DNA of 64,000 bases from Liolophura sinensis (Eukaryota; Mollusca; Polyplacophora; Chitonida; Chitonidae). Positions 22,128-33,069 of the stretch are shown here, in pieces; the first letter of the stretch is position 1; each line of letters opens with the position of its first letter. Below the pieces are notes generated by a model. The model was not told the origin of the DNA and did no database searches. It was given only the letters and a program-made list of their open reading frames with translations. The position numbers were made by a program, and so were the translations under genes. Location: assembly GCF_032854445.1 (NCBI RefSeq), contig NC_088297.1:13067039-13131038 (forward strand), given 5' to 3'.

Positions 22128-24864
22128 GTAAGCTTTCTCTATACACCAGTCACCTTAGTCCTTCACTTGCTACGGCACACGAGGTGCAAGTTTGTCATGT
22201 GCTAACGATGAAATGCAGGGATTTCAGTTCCAACAACTTATATTCTGAGGACGGTGTACATTGCAGTTGTAATCAACATAAACCTACCCCACTCTGGTCG
22301 TCTGAGTGTGTACATATGGCAGTTATTGTCAGTTTCATTTAACAGTAAATGTGACACAAGAGACATGACAACACAAAAAACAAGGAAGTCTAGAAATCTA
22401 TATATTATTACAGTTACCATGGCCGATAACCATGATAACAAATTTATTATCACGAAGAGATATAAAGTTGTACGAAATTTATGAAGAAATGGGTTGTTTT
22501 CAGTGTTTTCTTATGCTGCTTCAATGTCTCGCATGATATCTAAACTTCACACTATGACACCCCATCCTCATTTGCATATAGACCGTTCACTGTCTAGCGT
22601 GTGGACTGGTGCAGAAATGTGGATCAGGAGACACGTGATTAAAGTTGAATCATTTACTTCCTATGGCGAAAAATAAGCGCCAGGTAGCATAGCGAGATGA
22701 AATATTTACAAAAAGGGAAGATTAGGTCAGATGTATGATTTTCGAGAGACCGAGAGACGCCAGTTGTCACTTTTCATTCACGACGATGTTGCTGGAGCCT
22801 GTTAAACAACTACAAGAGCAACGTTGATGTGTAGCTGAAAGCTGTGGCGACACAGATGATGAGTATAAAATGAACAAACATGTTCTATGCCGAAGTCTGG
22901 ATCGAGAACATCGTCATATATTTCGTAACTGAGTTGTCCACGGAGGTGATAGCTGTCAGTGGGGCAGTTGATCTCAACATGACAAGTCGGCACTTAATGT
23001 ACATGGCTCACGGACACAAGGAAAGGGGGTAGTGATACGCACTTCGCCTAATGTTTATTTTTTAGAGATGTTTCTCACACATTGATGGAGTGTTAATTAT
23101 GTTATGTTTTGTGCTACACCGAAACGAAGTAGGTCTATAGTCCTATACATCAAGTTCCACGCGCTGCCATAGCAACTACCATATCGGGCGTGTGGAAACA
23201 AGGTTTTAGCTGTGATTGGTCAATCAAAAATACATGTGCTCTGAGGGATAATAGAAGTATTTACGTACTAAGTTCAGTTTGTTGGCAGCAGTTCTCTAGG
23301 AAAGGCATTTCATAATAAAAACTCTTAATTTTACAAACTGGTTCCATTTTTTGTCACGGGTTATTCATCGTACGTACCCACCGCTTTGCTAGAGGATCAC
23401 AGGTGTTCAAGTGATGTGTACCGGGGTGTTCAAGAGACATAGTAAATTCGCAAATTCTATTTAACATTTGGCTGCTTCACTCCTCGGGATAGTCCAGCCC
23501 TCTACCGTCTGAGCTACATGGTATTCCCCATTCGCTCCTAATAGTATAAGCACTAGAAAGCTGGTCTGTGGAACCCTGTAAAGCCGTCTATCTTTTCTCA
23601 GTACTGACACTTTTCAACACCAACACTTCGTCGAGAGTAACGCCCTTTGTCTTAAGTATTTAAAACAACTAAAGATAAACAAGTGTCTACTTTCAGTATA
23701 GCGGATTCAATTGTACGAGCTACTGGTTTTATTTTCCAGCAAATTTGTTATGTGCAATAATCAGAAAATATCCACTAAAGCTTATAAATGAGTTGTTTCA
23801 TGTATCTGCACAAAATTATGCAATTATATCGGCACATTGCTGGGGTATTTTCTTTGGCCTTTGGTATTTGTTCAGAGAAATAGCCGTGTTGAGAAATATC
23901 ATTTTCCTTGAGTCACTCAACAGATCAGGCTGTGATGGTGAAAGTGTTTGAAGGCCATATAAACATAGGACTCTGTAGCATGCTTTCAGGCTAACGTAAG
24001 TTAACTTATTGGGTACCCTTAAAGTCTGTTCGAAAAACTTATTAAATTGGTTAATGCGAACATAAACAATAACATGAAGCAAACGTATGAGGTAAACCTA
24101 TGTAGGTTGTCACGGCACAACATGTGTGATGGATAACATCTTCATATAAGGCCACACCCATATCGCAAATGCATTAGTGAAATATAGTTTTACGAGCCTA
24201 TACATGTACCTCCACTGGATAATTATCTAACTTGAACACCTCAACCTCAGGCAGTAACTACAACTACACAGCTTTGAATGGAATGGGGATTTGGTAGAGC
24301 ATATTTTCTTAGCTTGGACGTTAAGCCATAATCATTCATTCATTCATTCATTCATTCATAGCTTGTTGGATTAAAACTCTCACCCAAGATATTTTGTATT
24401 TCCAAGGGGCCTAACTGAGAAATTATGCAAGTTGTTCAATATGTGTTGGCTTTCCAAAAATTGTTGTACAAGTGTCAGTAAATAAACAAATCAAGAAAAT
24501 GGATATTGTCATGATCAGAAACAATCGAAAGTGAGCTTTGACCGTCCCATATCTTGGCATTATATGGTTTTGTGGAGCTAAATGGCGTCATTCACTGTTG
24601 CTCTTCATAAAACCATGACTCGTACGGCTTGTGAACACTGCATGTGAAGAACTGCTTCGATCACAGCCATAGTTTGAAATAGGACAACCCTGAGTATAAT
24701 TTCAGTCATTAACACCAAGTTTAATGATCTTGTCTAATGTTTTTTTTCAATAACAAAGTCTTGCATGATGACAGTTATTATTATATGTCAATGTAGAATT
24801 AAAACAACCCCAAATCTGCATAGTGCACAAATAAGTATTCCTTTTCACAATTTCCAAAGGAGTA
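22128..24864. other. Intron between the two fucolectin exons (gene-free part)
   Basis: Unrecognised sequence apart from a minus-strand tRNA-like stretch near 23467-23525 (reverse complement reads GTAGCTCAGACGGTAGAGG) and a (CATT)n run at 24337-24360 preceded by GTTAAGCCATAAT, an ending also seen near 35945. Confidence 0.45.
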
Positions 24865-25092
24865 GTGGTTAGTTTGCCAGTGCAGAACAATAGTCCACGG
24901 CAAGACCTCTCGCCAATGTGGCCGCTGTGGGTTTTCTGGTTGCATAAGGGAATGTCTTCAAACAACCTGCATATGGTTGTGTGTTCCCCGCGGGCTCTGA
25001 CCGCTTTCCTCCCACCATAATACAGACTGCCGTCGTATTAGTGAAATATTCTTGACTATGTCATAAAACATTAATCAGATAAATAAATAAAT
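24865..25092 (+). mobile_element. SINE family A, plus copy
   Basis: Diverged head, CTCTCGCCAATGTGGCCGCTG, then body CTTTCCTCCCACCATAATAC, GTGAAATATTCTTGACTATG and (AATA)n. Its tail ends about 45 nt before the second fucolectin exon. Confidence 0.8.
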
Positions 25093-25136
25093 ATTCAAAA
25101 ATTTGCAGTTTAATATGGAAATAGTTTCATTTTCAG

Positions 25137-25340
25137 ACAACCAGTCTCTGAATGCCGAGTTCCATATCGAGGTCGACAGAACATCAAACTTTAACACACC
25201 TCTTGTGTGTTATACCGGCATTGTAACTTCTGCTTCAGCGGAGCACGTATTCAATTGTTCGAAGCCCGTGATTGGTCAGTTCGTCAGGATACTGGTTCAG
25301 GGCCACACCAAACTCTTTGTACAGGAATTTGAGATTTACA
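25137..25340 (+). CDS. Fucolectin/tachylectin-like (FTP) domain, second exon
   Basis: Phase 1-1 exon of 204 nt, acceptor TTTTCAG before 25137, donor GTAAGT at 25341. It completes the domain: LNAEFHIEVD (the region aligned to L.g.ei.V), a cysteine pair near LVCYTG and VFNCSK, then VIGQFVRILVQG and a final LFVQEFEIY strand, the usual end of an FTP fold. One N-glycosylation site is plausible at NCS and one at NQS. The 3' end and donor of this exon are repeated in the following intron (about 25590-25690). Confidence 0.82.
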
Positions 25341-25589
25341 GTAAGTGTTACATGAATTACAATAAGTGGATCCATTAGATCCACCGATTAACTTCATATT
25401 GTGTAATAGAACTGGTTTGTTTTTTAATAGTGATAGCAGTTCACCATTAGGATAAATGTACAAGTGTATATGCTCTCAACAAACAGCTACTGTCTGTCAA
25501 TAACCTTCATGACGATCACGTAAAGGTCGAAATATTGATTTTAAGTGTTTACCTGCATACATTACTATGTGTTACATGACTTGTAGTAT

Positions 25590-25692
25590 TAAAGTGTTAC
25601 ATGAATTACAATAAGTGTTACATATTGAATTACAGTGTTACATGAATTACAGTAAGTGTTACATATTGAATTATAGTAAGCGTTACATATTA
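25590..25692 (+). repeat. Duplicated splice-donor region of the fucolectin exon
   Basis: Four or five short copies of AGTGTTACATGAATTACA-type units. The exon donor region reads TTTACAGTAAGTGTTACATG (25334-25353); TTACAGTAAGTGTTACAT recurs at 25647-25664, and TTATAGTAAGCGTTACAT at 25671-25688. Confidence 0.75.
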
Positions 25693-25830
25693 AATTGGGG
25701 GCCTCCGTGCAACGGAAATTCTTCGTATGTCTGTCTGTTCTTAGATAACCGTCCATCTGTCCATTTCTTTGTAAACGCCCTGTCTCTTGAATGTTTTGCC
25801 ACCAGGTTTACCAAGATTACACCACATGCT

Positions 25831-26178
25831 AAAGGCAAAGAACACACAAAAATGATGCATACATCAGACGAAAGATCATTAAATACTGTCCACAAAAATG
25901 CTTTTATTTATATTTTATCGGGTGAGTGCCTTCACACCTCTGTATGTATATGCAGTTTGAATGATGAAATATTGCAGTAAGATGTAAGTCGATGGTTTAA
26001 TGTCACTGGTCCCTACATGACGTCGTCAGAAAGGCCATTATAGTATCCAAACTTTCAAATACAGTTTTCAACGGAGAAAAAATTCTAAAAAAAGAAATTG
26101 AGCTATGCTTTCATTGACAGTGTTTAATGGTCTTTTATATGACATATACTTTATGTTAGTGTTTTTTCGTTGCCTTTA
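25831..26178. mobile_element. MITE-like element with long terminal inverted repeats (family D)
   Basis: Left end AAAGGCAAAGAACACACAAA...GATCATTAAATACTGTCC is the inverse of the right end GACAGTGTTTAATGGTC...TTTTTTCGTTGCCTTT, about 60 bp each. A related longer copy is at 45185-45655. No coding capacity, so non-autonomous by inference. Confidence 0.7.
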
Positions 26179-26285
26179 ATTTAAACACTTTCGAAGAACC
26201 TTATTCATTTCTTTAACCTTAATAACTTTGATTGATTTATGCAAGTGCTGGAGGCAGTTAAGCATTACAAAATCAACTGAATACG

Positions 26286-26552
26286 GGTCCTTTGTGGCCG
26301 AGGTTGTTAGCGTGTCCGCGCGGTGCAATTGCCCAGGAGCATCTCACTGGTATATGATCACTGTGAGATCAAGTCCAGCTCATGCTGACTTCCTCTCCAA
26401 CCATACATGGGAAGGCCTATCAGCAACCTGTGAATGATCGTGGATTTCTGCCGGGCTCTGTCAGGTTTCCTCCCACCATATAATGCTGGCCGCTTTCATA
26501 TAAGTGAAATATTCTTGAGTATGGCGTACAACACCAAGCAGATAAATAAATC
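26286..26552 (+). mobile_element. SINE family A, plus copy
   Basis: Diverged head GGGTCCTTTGTGGCCGAGG, B-box region GAGATCAAGTCCAGC, body and tail GGCGTACAACACCAAGCAG plus (AATA)n. Confidence 0.8.
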
Positions 26553-26823
26553 AATTGAATGTGTCGTGTAAGCATGCAGATTGTGGACACAACATTGTCA
26601 GACATGTAACCCCGATCTGGGATTAAGATAGATAAGTCTACGCACCCACCTTTTTTCAAAAGAGTATAGCCTCGGCCTGCACTTTTTAATTGTATATGTA
26701 TTTGACCATTGTGATAATTGTATATGTATTTGACCATTGTGATAAAAGTGAAATATATCGGAAATTGATATAAAAAGCTAATAAGAAAAAAAATTACATG
26801 CAATAATTCCCACCACCTTAATG

Positions 26824-27090
26824 TTATTTATTTATTTATTTGATTGGTGTTTTACGCCGTACTCAAGAATATTTCACTTATACGACGGCGGCCAGCATAG
26901 TGGTGGGAGAAAAGCAGGCAGAACCCTGAGGTTCATGACCATCCACAGGTTGCTGACAGATCCTCTCACGCACACCCGTAATTGAAGCCAAAGTTGGATT
27001 TGAAACTCACGGCGACTGCATTGGTGGGAGGCTTCTGGGTCATTTGCGCCACGATGATGTGCTAACCCTATCGGCCACGGAGGGCTCACC
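26824..27090 (-). mobile_element. SINE family A, minus copy
   Basis: (TTTA)n GATTGGTGTTTTACGCCGTA to GCCACGGAGGGCTC; full length. Ends 180 nt before EGF exon 13. Confidence 0.85.
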
Positions 27091-27266
27091 TTAACATATG
27101 TGTGGATTAAGATAAAAACAGAAGAATACGCCACTGCACTTTTTTCAAATCGATTAATAAGTAACACAGGCAAAACTCAAGTCTCTTTGCTGATTCACAC
27201 GCTTAAGTGTGTGAAACACTGGATCTGCACCAACAGAGCTTTCGCAGCTTCCTCATTTTCTTCCAG

Positions 27267-27404
27267 GGTGTGGTAAATATTGGTTTGGATATGAATGCGA
27301 CCGTTTGTGTAATTGTCGGAACGCCACGGAAGTCTGTGACGTTACCAACGGGACATGTAGAAGTGGCTGTCCAGATGGTTTTACTGGAATAGACTGTTAT
27401 TCAG
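27267..27404 (+). CDS. EGF-like exon 13 (46 codons)
   Basis: Phase 1-1, acceptor CTTCCAG before 27267, donor GTACTT at 27405. Module starts RCGKYWFGYEC and ends GIDCYS, with eight cysteines and two N-glycosylation sequons (NAT, NGT). First EGF module after the lectin domain; diverged from the upstream array. Confidence 0.9.
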
Positions 27405-27543
27405 GTACTTAAAATTGCATATTTTGCCTGATTAAGCTACTTTTGAATCCAGGTGTCTCCTACAGGCAAGGCTACCAAATTAATCTGTAAGGAGACCCTA
27501 GTGTAGCGAACTCGCAGCATCATAAACCGATTCAAGACTTAAT

Positions 27544-27720
27544 TTAATTCTTCAACCTCTTCGGATACGAACGAGCAGCTTTCAGTGCAATATTTACAAG
27601 TTTTACTTTGATTTTTGAGACAAAACTACACTGGTTGGATCAATAAAATTGGTGCGTTCCTTAGCGTCATTTTTAGCTGAAATTTGTTTTACATTAACTT
27701 ACCCTGAATTTACGTAATCT
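27544..27720 (+). mobile_element. MITE-like family E, copy 1
   Basis: Begins TTCTTCAACCTCTTCGGATA, contains GAGACAAAACTACACTGGTTGG; the far end is diverged. Same family as 36118, 41592, 44942 and 51799. Confidence 0.6.
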
Positions 27721-27771
27721 AGCAATGATTCAGACTGTATTAAAGTTGTACACGCCTGAATTTTCCTATAG

Positions 27772-27909
27772 TCTGCCAGCTTGGGAGTTTCGGAAAGGAT
27801 TGTGCACTGGAATGTCACTGTAAGAATGAGCATTCCTGTAACAAAGTAGACGGGACATGTGATATAGATGGCTGCGCTTCCGGATTCAAGGGAGACACGT
27901 GCCAGGAAG
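27772..27909 (+). CDS. EGF-like exon 14 (46 codons)
   Basis: Phase 1-1, acceptor TTCCTATAG before 27772, donor GTGAGA at 27910. Starts VCQLGSFGKDC, ends DTCQEG, eight cysteines. The shortest intron in the gene (367 nt) separates it from exon 13. Confidence 0.9.
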
Positions 27910-28267
27910 GTGAGAGTTTATCACACAGCTCACTGTGATTGTCTTACTAGAGAAGTTATAATCATGTTGGAGTTTCTGGTCGTTTTTGTCTTTTAAACAA
28001 AATTATAGCCATTTTTGTCCTGCTTTGGAACAGTTTTCAGGAGTTCTTTTTTCCAAACGGTTGGAATTGAAACTTGGTACATCGGTTCACAGTGACAAGT
28101 TATAAAGATCAAGTTTAACTTTTGGGCCATATTATTCATTTCCAACAACATCATGGCTGTCTTTTTGTTCTGTTATGGTAACATATAACTATTACTCTGA
28201 CGACCAGTCCTGGACTTTGCCTTTGCAATGCTTTCAGAAGGCTTGTTCTATAAGGCATGTGTTCAGA

Positions 28268-28600
28268 AATAACTGATCCACAGATGGTGGTTAGGGAGTC
28301 CACCTCCAAGTCGGTAGACCCCGGGATCAAATCCGGATCGGGTCGCACCAAAGACTTTCAAAATGATACTTGCTGCTGCCTCGCTTGGCGAGAGGTCAGA
28401 GCAAGGAAACAGGACTGGACGCCCCGGCATCAGTATATTGTGAGTGGGTGGGGTGTCATGTCTGGTGTCTTCGGTATGATGCTTGAGTGATGGCAGCACT
28501 TTGGCAGCATAGACTCGCCCAAGAAGACAGCATATATGTACATACACCTCGTCGTCATATGACTGAAAAATCATTAAATTTGACGTTAAGCATACATACA
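28268..28600 (+). mobile_element. SINE family C, plus copy
   Basis: tRNA-like head (GGTTAGGGAGTCCACCTCC, GGGATCAAATCCGG), then CCTCGCTTGGCGAGAGGTC, GTCATGTCTGGTGTCTTCGG and the 3' end TCGTCGTCATATGACTGAAA. It shares that 3' end with family B, so B and C are probably sister SINEs. Related pieces: 3145-3360 and 51490-51790. Confidence 0.75.
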
Positions 28601-29188
28601 TACGTACAAACAGATGACTTGTGTAAAACAAATTTAGTGGTGTATGTTCATGAAATGTTCAAACGTATGTATGTACAGCAGGCCTACAGCAAGAAAATGA
28701 AAGATTCATGGGAGTGTACATTTGCTAGGGTGTTGTTTTATACTGATGTCTCTTTATGTTTGTTTTTAATGTCTGTTACGTATGGGATCCACTTGTTTTC
28801 AGTTTTACTGGCTAGTTTAACACTTATATGCATCACGTGCACAATTTGAATGCAATCCTTTACTTTTGAATATAAACAAAAATGTATTATATATGTTCAG
28901 AAGTGCTATTTTCGCAAAGGGATTTTGTAACATGCCAGGTGTCACCATTTACAATGGTCTGTATTTATTTTAAATAAATCTCAAGATAATTCTATTCATT
29001 GTAAGTTATAAGTAAAGAGAATAAAAGAATAAATGACAAAAAGGGGGGTGGGGGGGTATTAAAATCATCTAAATGTAAAAATAAATGTACTTTCTCCATC
29101 AAAAACAGAGTTAATCTTCAGGTCATTTCTTTATCGCCCATCGCAAGCCAGCAGGTGATCCAGTATCATCATTCCATTTGATAAAAAG
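28600..29188. other. Intron stretch with no recognised element
   Basis: A+T-rich sequence with a short G-rich run at 29040-29058 (GGGGGGTGGGGGGG); nothing else recognised. Confidence 0.4.
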
Positions 29189-30022
29189 AACTATGACCAC
29201 AGAAAAGTTTTCTTTTAAACAAAACAAGAGCAACTCCGAAAACTGAAGTCAACCTATGTATTTTAAATAGTAGCCTATATTTCGGCTTACCCACATGTAT
29301 GAAGGTATATGTATTTCCAGGCGAGAAATATTCAGGCTTTGTTTTTCTGCTGTATAACATAGATTTATAAGAAATAGGTTTATTAAAATTGTGAACTCGA
29401 TTTGTATGTGGCATGGGTTCATAATGAACTTTTTATCGTTTCAAAAGATGCCTTAAAGTGTCTGTCAAAATATAACGTACGCAAGACAGCAGCCTATTTA
29501 TATCTCCTGTGGGTCTGGCAACAACCTGCGGATGGTCGTGGACTTCCGCCGGGCTCTGCCCGGTTTCCTCCCACCATAATACTGACTCATAATATTCTTG
29601 AGTACGGCGTAAAACACCCGTCAAATAAATAAATAAATAAATATCTCCTGTGCTTCTAGGGCAAACTTTAATTTATGAATTTCACGATCACTGACTTATC
29701 CCTTGCTTTATATTTTACGAAAGTTATGTATTCTTTCCGTTATTTTCAGTCAGTTTCAAACAAAAATAAAAGAGTTGAAAAATCGACCTCTGTGTTACAT
29801 ATTTTAACACTTTAGCATATTTCCAGACATGTACATTTATAACTATTATACAGCAGAAAAACAAAGCTTGAATATTTCTCGCCTGAAAATAAACGTATCT
29901 TCTACATGTAGCTTATGTAGCTAAGCCGAAATATAGGCTACTATTTAAAATACATAGGTTGACTTCAGTTTTCGGAGTTGCTCTTGTTTTGTTTCACAGA
30001 AAACTTTTCTGTTGTCATAGTT
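29189..30022. repeat. Long inverted repeat (arms about 170 bp) before EGF exon 15
   Basis: Left arm 29189-29356 (ACTATGACCACAGAAAAGTT ... TTTGTTTTTCTGCTGTATA) is the reverse complement of the right arm 29847-30022 (TATACAGCAGAAAAACAAA ... GAAAACTTTTCTGTTGTCA). The spacer of about 490 bp holds a SINE fragment. Arms match for most of their length with small indels. Could be one foldback element or two inverted insertions. Confidence 0.82.
29508..29642 (+). mobile_element. SINE family A, 5'-truncated plus copy
   Basis: Body GCAACAACCTGCGGATGGTC, TTTCCTCCCACCATAATAC, tail TACGGCGTAAAACACC and (AATA)n. Sits within the spacer of the inverted repeat. Confidence 0.82.
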
Positions 30023-30079
30023 CTTTTCAATCGTGTCAGTGGCTTCTGGGCACATCGCATTTCGTGTTTCTTGTTTCAG

Positions 30080-30217
30080 AGTGTTCTTTGGGCGAGTTTG
30101 GGGAAGAATGTCTCAACGAATGTCATTGTAAGAACCAAGAATCCTGTAACAGAGTGACCGGTCAGTGTGGGGATGATGGTTGTGCTGCAGGGTACAGAGG
30201 GCACACGTGTCAGAATG
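30080..30217 (+). CDS. EGF-like exon 15 (46 codons)
   Basis: Phase 1-1, acceptor TTGTTTCAG before 30080, donor GTATTT at 30218. Starts ECSLGEFGEEC, ends HTCQNG, eight cysteines. The right arm of a long inverted repeat ends about 60 nt before this exon, and an ATTT-rich low-complexity stretch follows it. Confidence 0.9.
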
Positions 30218-30235
30218 GTATTTTACATCTTTGCC

Positions 30236-30420
30236 AACATTTATTTATTTATTTACATATTTATTGATTTATTTACTTATTTATTATTTTTTACTTTACT
30301 ATTAATATTTATTTGTTTATTTATTATTTATTTACTTTATATATTTACTTATTTTTTATTTACTTATTTATTTATTTATTATTCAGTTATTTACTTATTT
30401 TTAAATTCTTTTTTCATTTA
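30236..30420. repeat. (ATTT)n-rich low-complexity tract
   Basis: TTTATTTATTTAC-type repeats for about 180 bp, starting 20 nt after the donor of EGF exon 15. Confidence 0.85.
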
Positions 30421-30932
30421 TTGAAGTTTAAGCATATGATTGTTATTTAACGTGATACTCAAAAATTGTTCGCTTATGTGATGTTGGTCCTGTTTATGGG
30501 TAGAGGAAACTGAAGTTCCCACTCTATGGCATCAACCATTGGTAAGTTATTGACAAACTTTCCTGCATTTACACCATCTTGGTATGAGACTAGAGGTCTT
30601 CAACTAACCTTAAAATACGGTTATTCGAACATCGTTGACTGTTCATTGTCACCAAGACTCCGCCAGTGCATCTTTTGCCAAAGGTATCATTCAAAGCGGC
30701 ACAGAATGAAAAATATAAGGCCTTTAGGCGATAATTAAATTTTGTCAGTGTAATTTTGGCTAGGTAAATCAGAATATTTGATGTCCAGGTATATTATTTA
30801 TTTATAATTAGCTAATTAGCTGCCTTGTCAAATTTATCCATGAAATGGCTTGCTATTTTGCATACTGGAAATCTTGTAAAAAACATGTCGTCGAAGAACC
30901 CTGGAATTAGATTTATCATGTTTCCATACGAT

Positions 30933-31205
30933 TTGATTTATTTATTTATTTGATTGGTGTTTTACGCCGTTCTCAAGAATATTTCACTTATTAGACGACG
31001 ACCAGATTATGGTGGAAGGAAACCGGGCACAGGCCGGGGGAAACCCACCACCATCAGCAGGTTGCTGACAGACCTTCTCCCCACGTACGGCCGGAGAGGA
31101 AGCCAGCATGAGCTGGACTTGAACTCACAGCGACCACATTGGTGAGAGACTTCTGGATCATTACGCTGCGCTAGCGTGCTAACCGACTGAGCCACGGAGG
31201 CGCCT
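30933..31205 (-). mobile_element. SINE family A, minus copy
   Basis: Full length, from TTTATTTATTTATTTGATTG to GCCACGGAGGCGCC, with tRNA-like head (GCTAACCGACTGAGCCACGG). Confidence 0.87.
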
Positions 31206-32139
31206 GCCCCCTCCCCCATACGTTTTGATCGTCAGGAAGGTGCGGATTTACAATACAAGACGGGAGGATTTTGTATAACCACCAAAAACAGCCATATCTG
31301 CTCTTGGCATTCAGAGCTGAAGGCTACGAGAGGAATACAAGATCAACCTAAGTCGACTAAAACATGAATCTTAACGGAATTATAAACTGATAGATAGCAA
31401 TTCTTTGTACACTAATGCCAACCTCCACATCGTATATGTCTTTTTATTGCGCACGACTGTATACTCATGGGCTATTCGGATAGACGACACTTACATGCAG
31501 TTATCATCACATGTAGGTATGAATTCAGAAGACCTCGGGGAATAGAATGATATTTATTGTGAAGCGGATAGAGGAACAAGATAGTGGATACCTATCATAT
31601 TTTAAGATAAACACACAAAATATACAGCGTAGCACAGGATAAAGCTATAGTTCCATACCAGTCGGTATTGCCAGTGCTGTTGGAAGTATATGCAAGGACA
31701 CGGATCAAATTCAGTGTCTGAAAACTGTGAATCTAAAGTCCGGGATGTCCCTGTCATTAATCGGAACTTCAGCGTCGTCCACTATAGGTTCAAACTGATA
31801 TGGCAGTGCATACTTTTATTTGCTTCTTTGTATAGTTAGAATCCATTTCGAAAATGACATCATTTTTGTATAAATTCTAAGGTTATGGAACCCAACTATT
31901 CTTGGCCAGCTTTGACTCCACCCGCTGAGCCGTATCAGTGCGGCAAGCTGGGGATCAGCCAAGGACTAAATCTATTGTATTTGGTGAATTTAAAATCATT
32001 ATTGCGATTTACGGAGGCTCTCCCAGTAATACACAGTGTAACACTTTTGGGGACTAACATAACCTTTGTGGGTTACAGAATTTTCAGGCAAAATAATATT
32101 ACAGGAAATGAACAGTGACCTGAATTTTGTACTTTGCAG
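31206..32139. other. Intron segment before EGF exon 16
   Basis: No recognisable element or gene; one open stretch at 31885-32118 has no motif and is judged chance. Confidence 0.4.
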
Positions 32140-32289
32140 AATGTGATTTCAACACATATGGAGAGAACTGCTTACAGACCTGTGGCAGTTGCCTGGATGG
32201 AGACGAATGCAACAAAGTGAATGGAAGCTGTCTGCTAGGGTGTGAAAAGGAGTTCACTGGTGAACTGTGCCAGGAACCGTTGACTTCCG
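32140..32289 (+). CDS. EGF-like exon 16, membrane-proximal (50 codons)
   Basis: Phase 1-1, acceptor CTTTGCAG before 32140, donor GTAAGC at 32290. Starts ECDFNTYGENC, eight cysteines, one sequon (NGS), and a short tail EPLTS that leads into the transmembrane exon. Last extracellular module. Confidence 0.9.
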
Positions 32290-33069
32290 GTAAGCCTCAT
32301 CATACTGTTCTGAGTATACTCATTTACTCAACATATTCCAAACCATTTTTAGGGCTCCAAGCGTCTTTCCAACAGGACACCATATTGAATATAAGCGTCA
32401 TGTCCGACATTCATATACCATTCGTAGTCCGTAAAACACTAGCTCCCAAAGAGGTATGTAAGAAATTATACAAATAAGAAATAAAGCCGGTAACACACAA
32501 GAGAGAAGCGGTCATCAGTTTTCAATGATGCCGGGCAGACAGTGGATATTCCAGGCATGAATTCCATATCACAGTTCAAATTCGTAGTCCGTGAATGAGT
32601 TCCAGGTCAAATAACAATTAAACAAGTATCTCAGTCGCCCTTTATTTGCAACTGTTAATAAAGGCATCATGCTGATGTAATGAGCATGGCTACCTTTACG
32701 GCCCCTAGCCCCAGGTTAAGCGGTATTGGGCACAGTTCGAAAATGATGAGCGTTACAGACCCTAACCGCTAAGATTGTGATCCAAAAGTAACGGACGATT
32801 AGGTCTTTCCCGTTAACATGTAAAGATCTCATACTACAAGAGGTGCCATCTATGATGTTACACATGACATACAAGATAGACGGTTACACTGGGCAACCAT
32901 TGCCATCTGTGTTGTTAAATACAATGTACGTGACAGATATGTACATAAGGATAACAGTGCCGTCTATGTGGTTGATCACAATGCCGATCTCCAGAGATTC
33001 TGAACGCTCTGTCCATACCTGCCAACCAGTGTGTTATACTCATTGTAAAATCTGAGAAACTTAGAATGA

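Noticed and set aside
23745-24082. Overlapping open frames on both strands in the fucolectin intron
   Set aside because: Short, no motifs, and mutually overlapping; chance.
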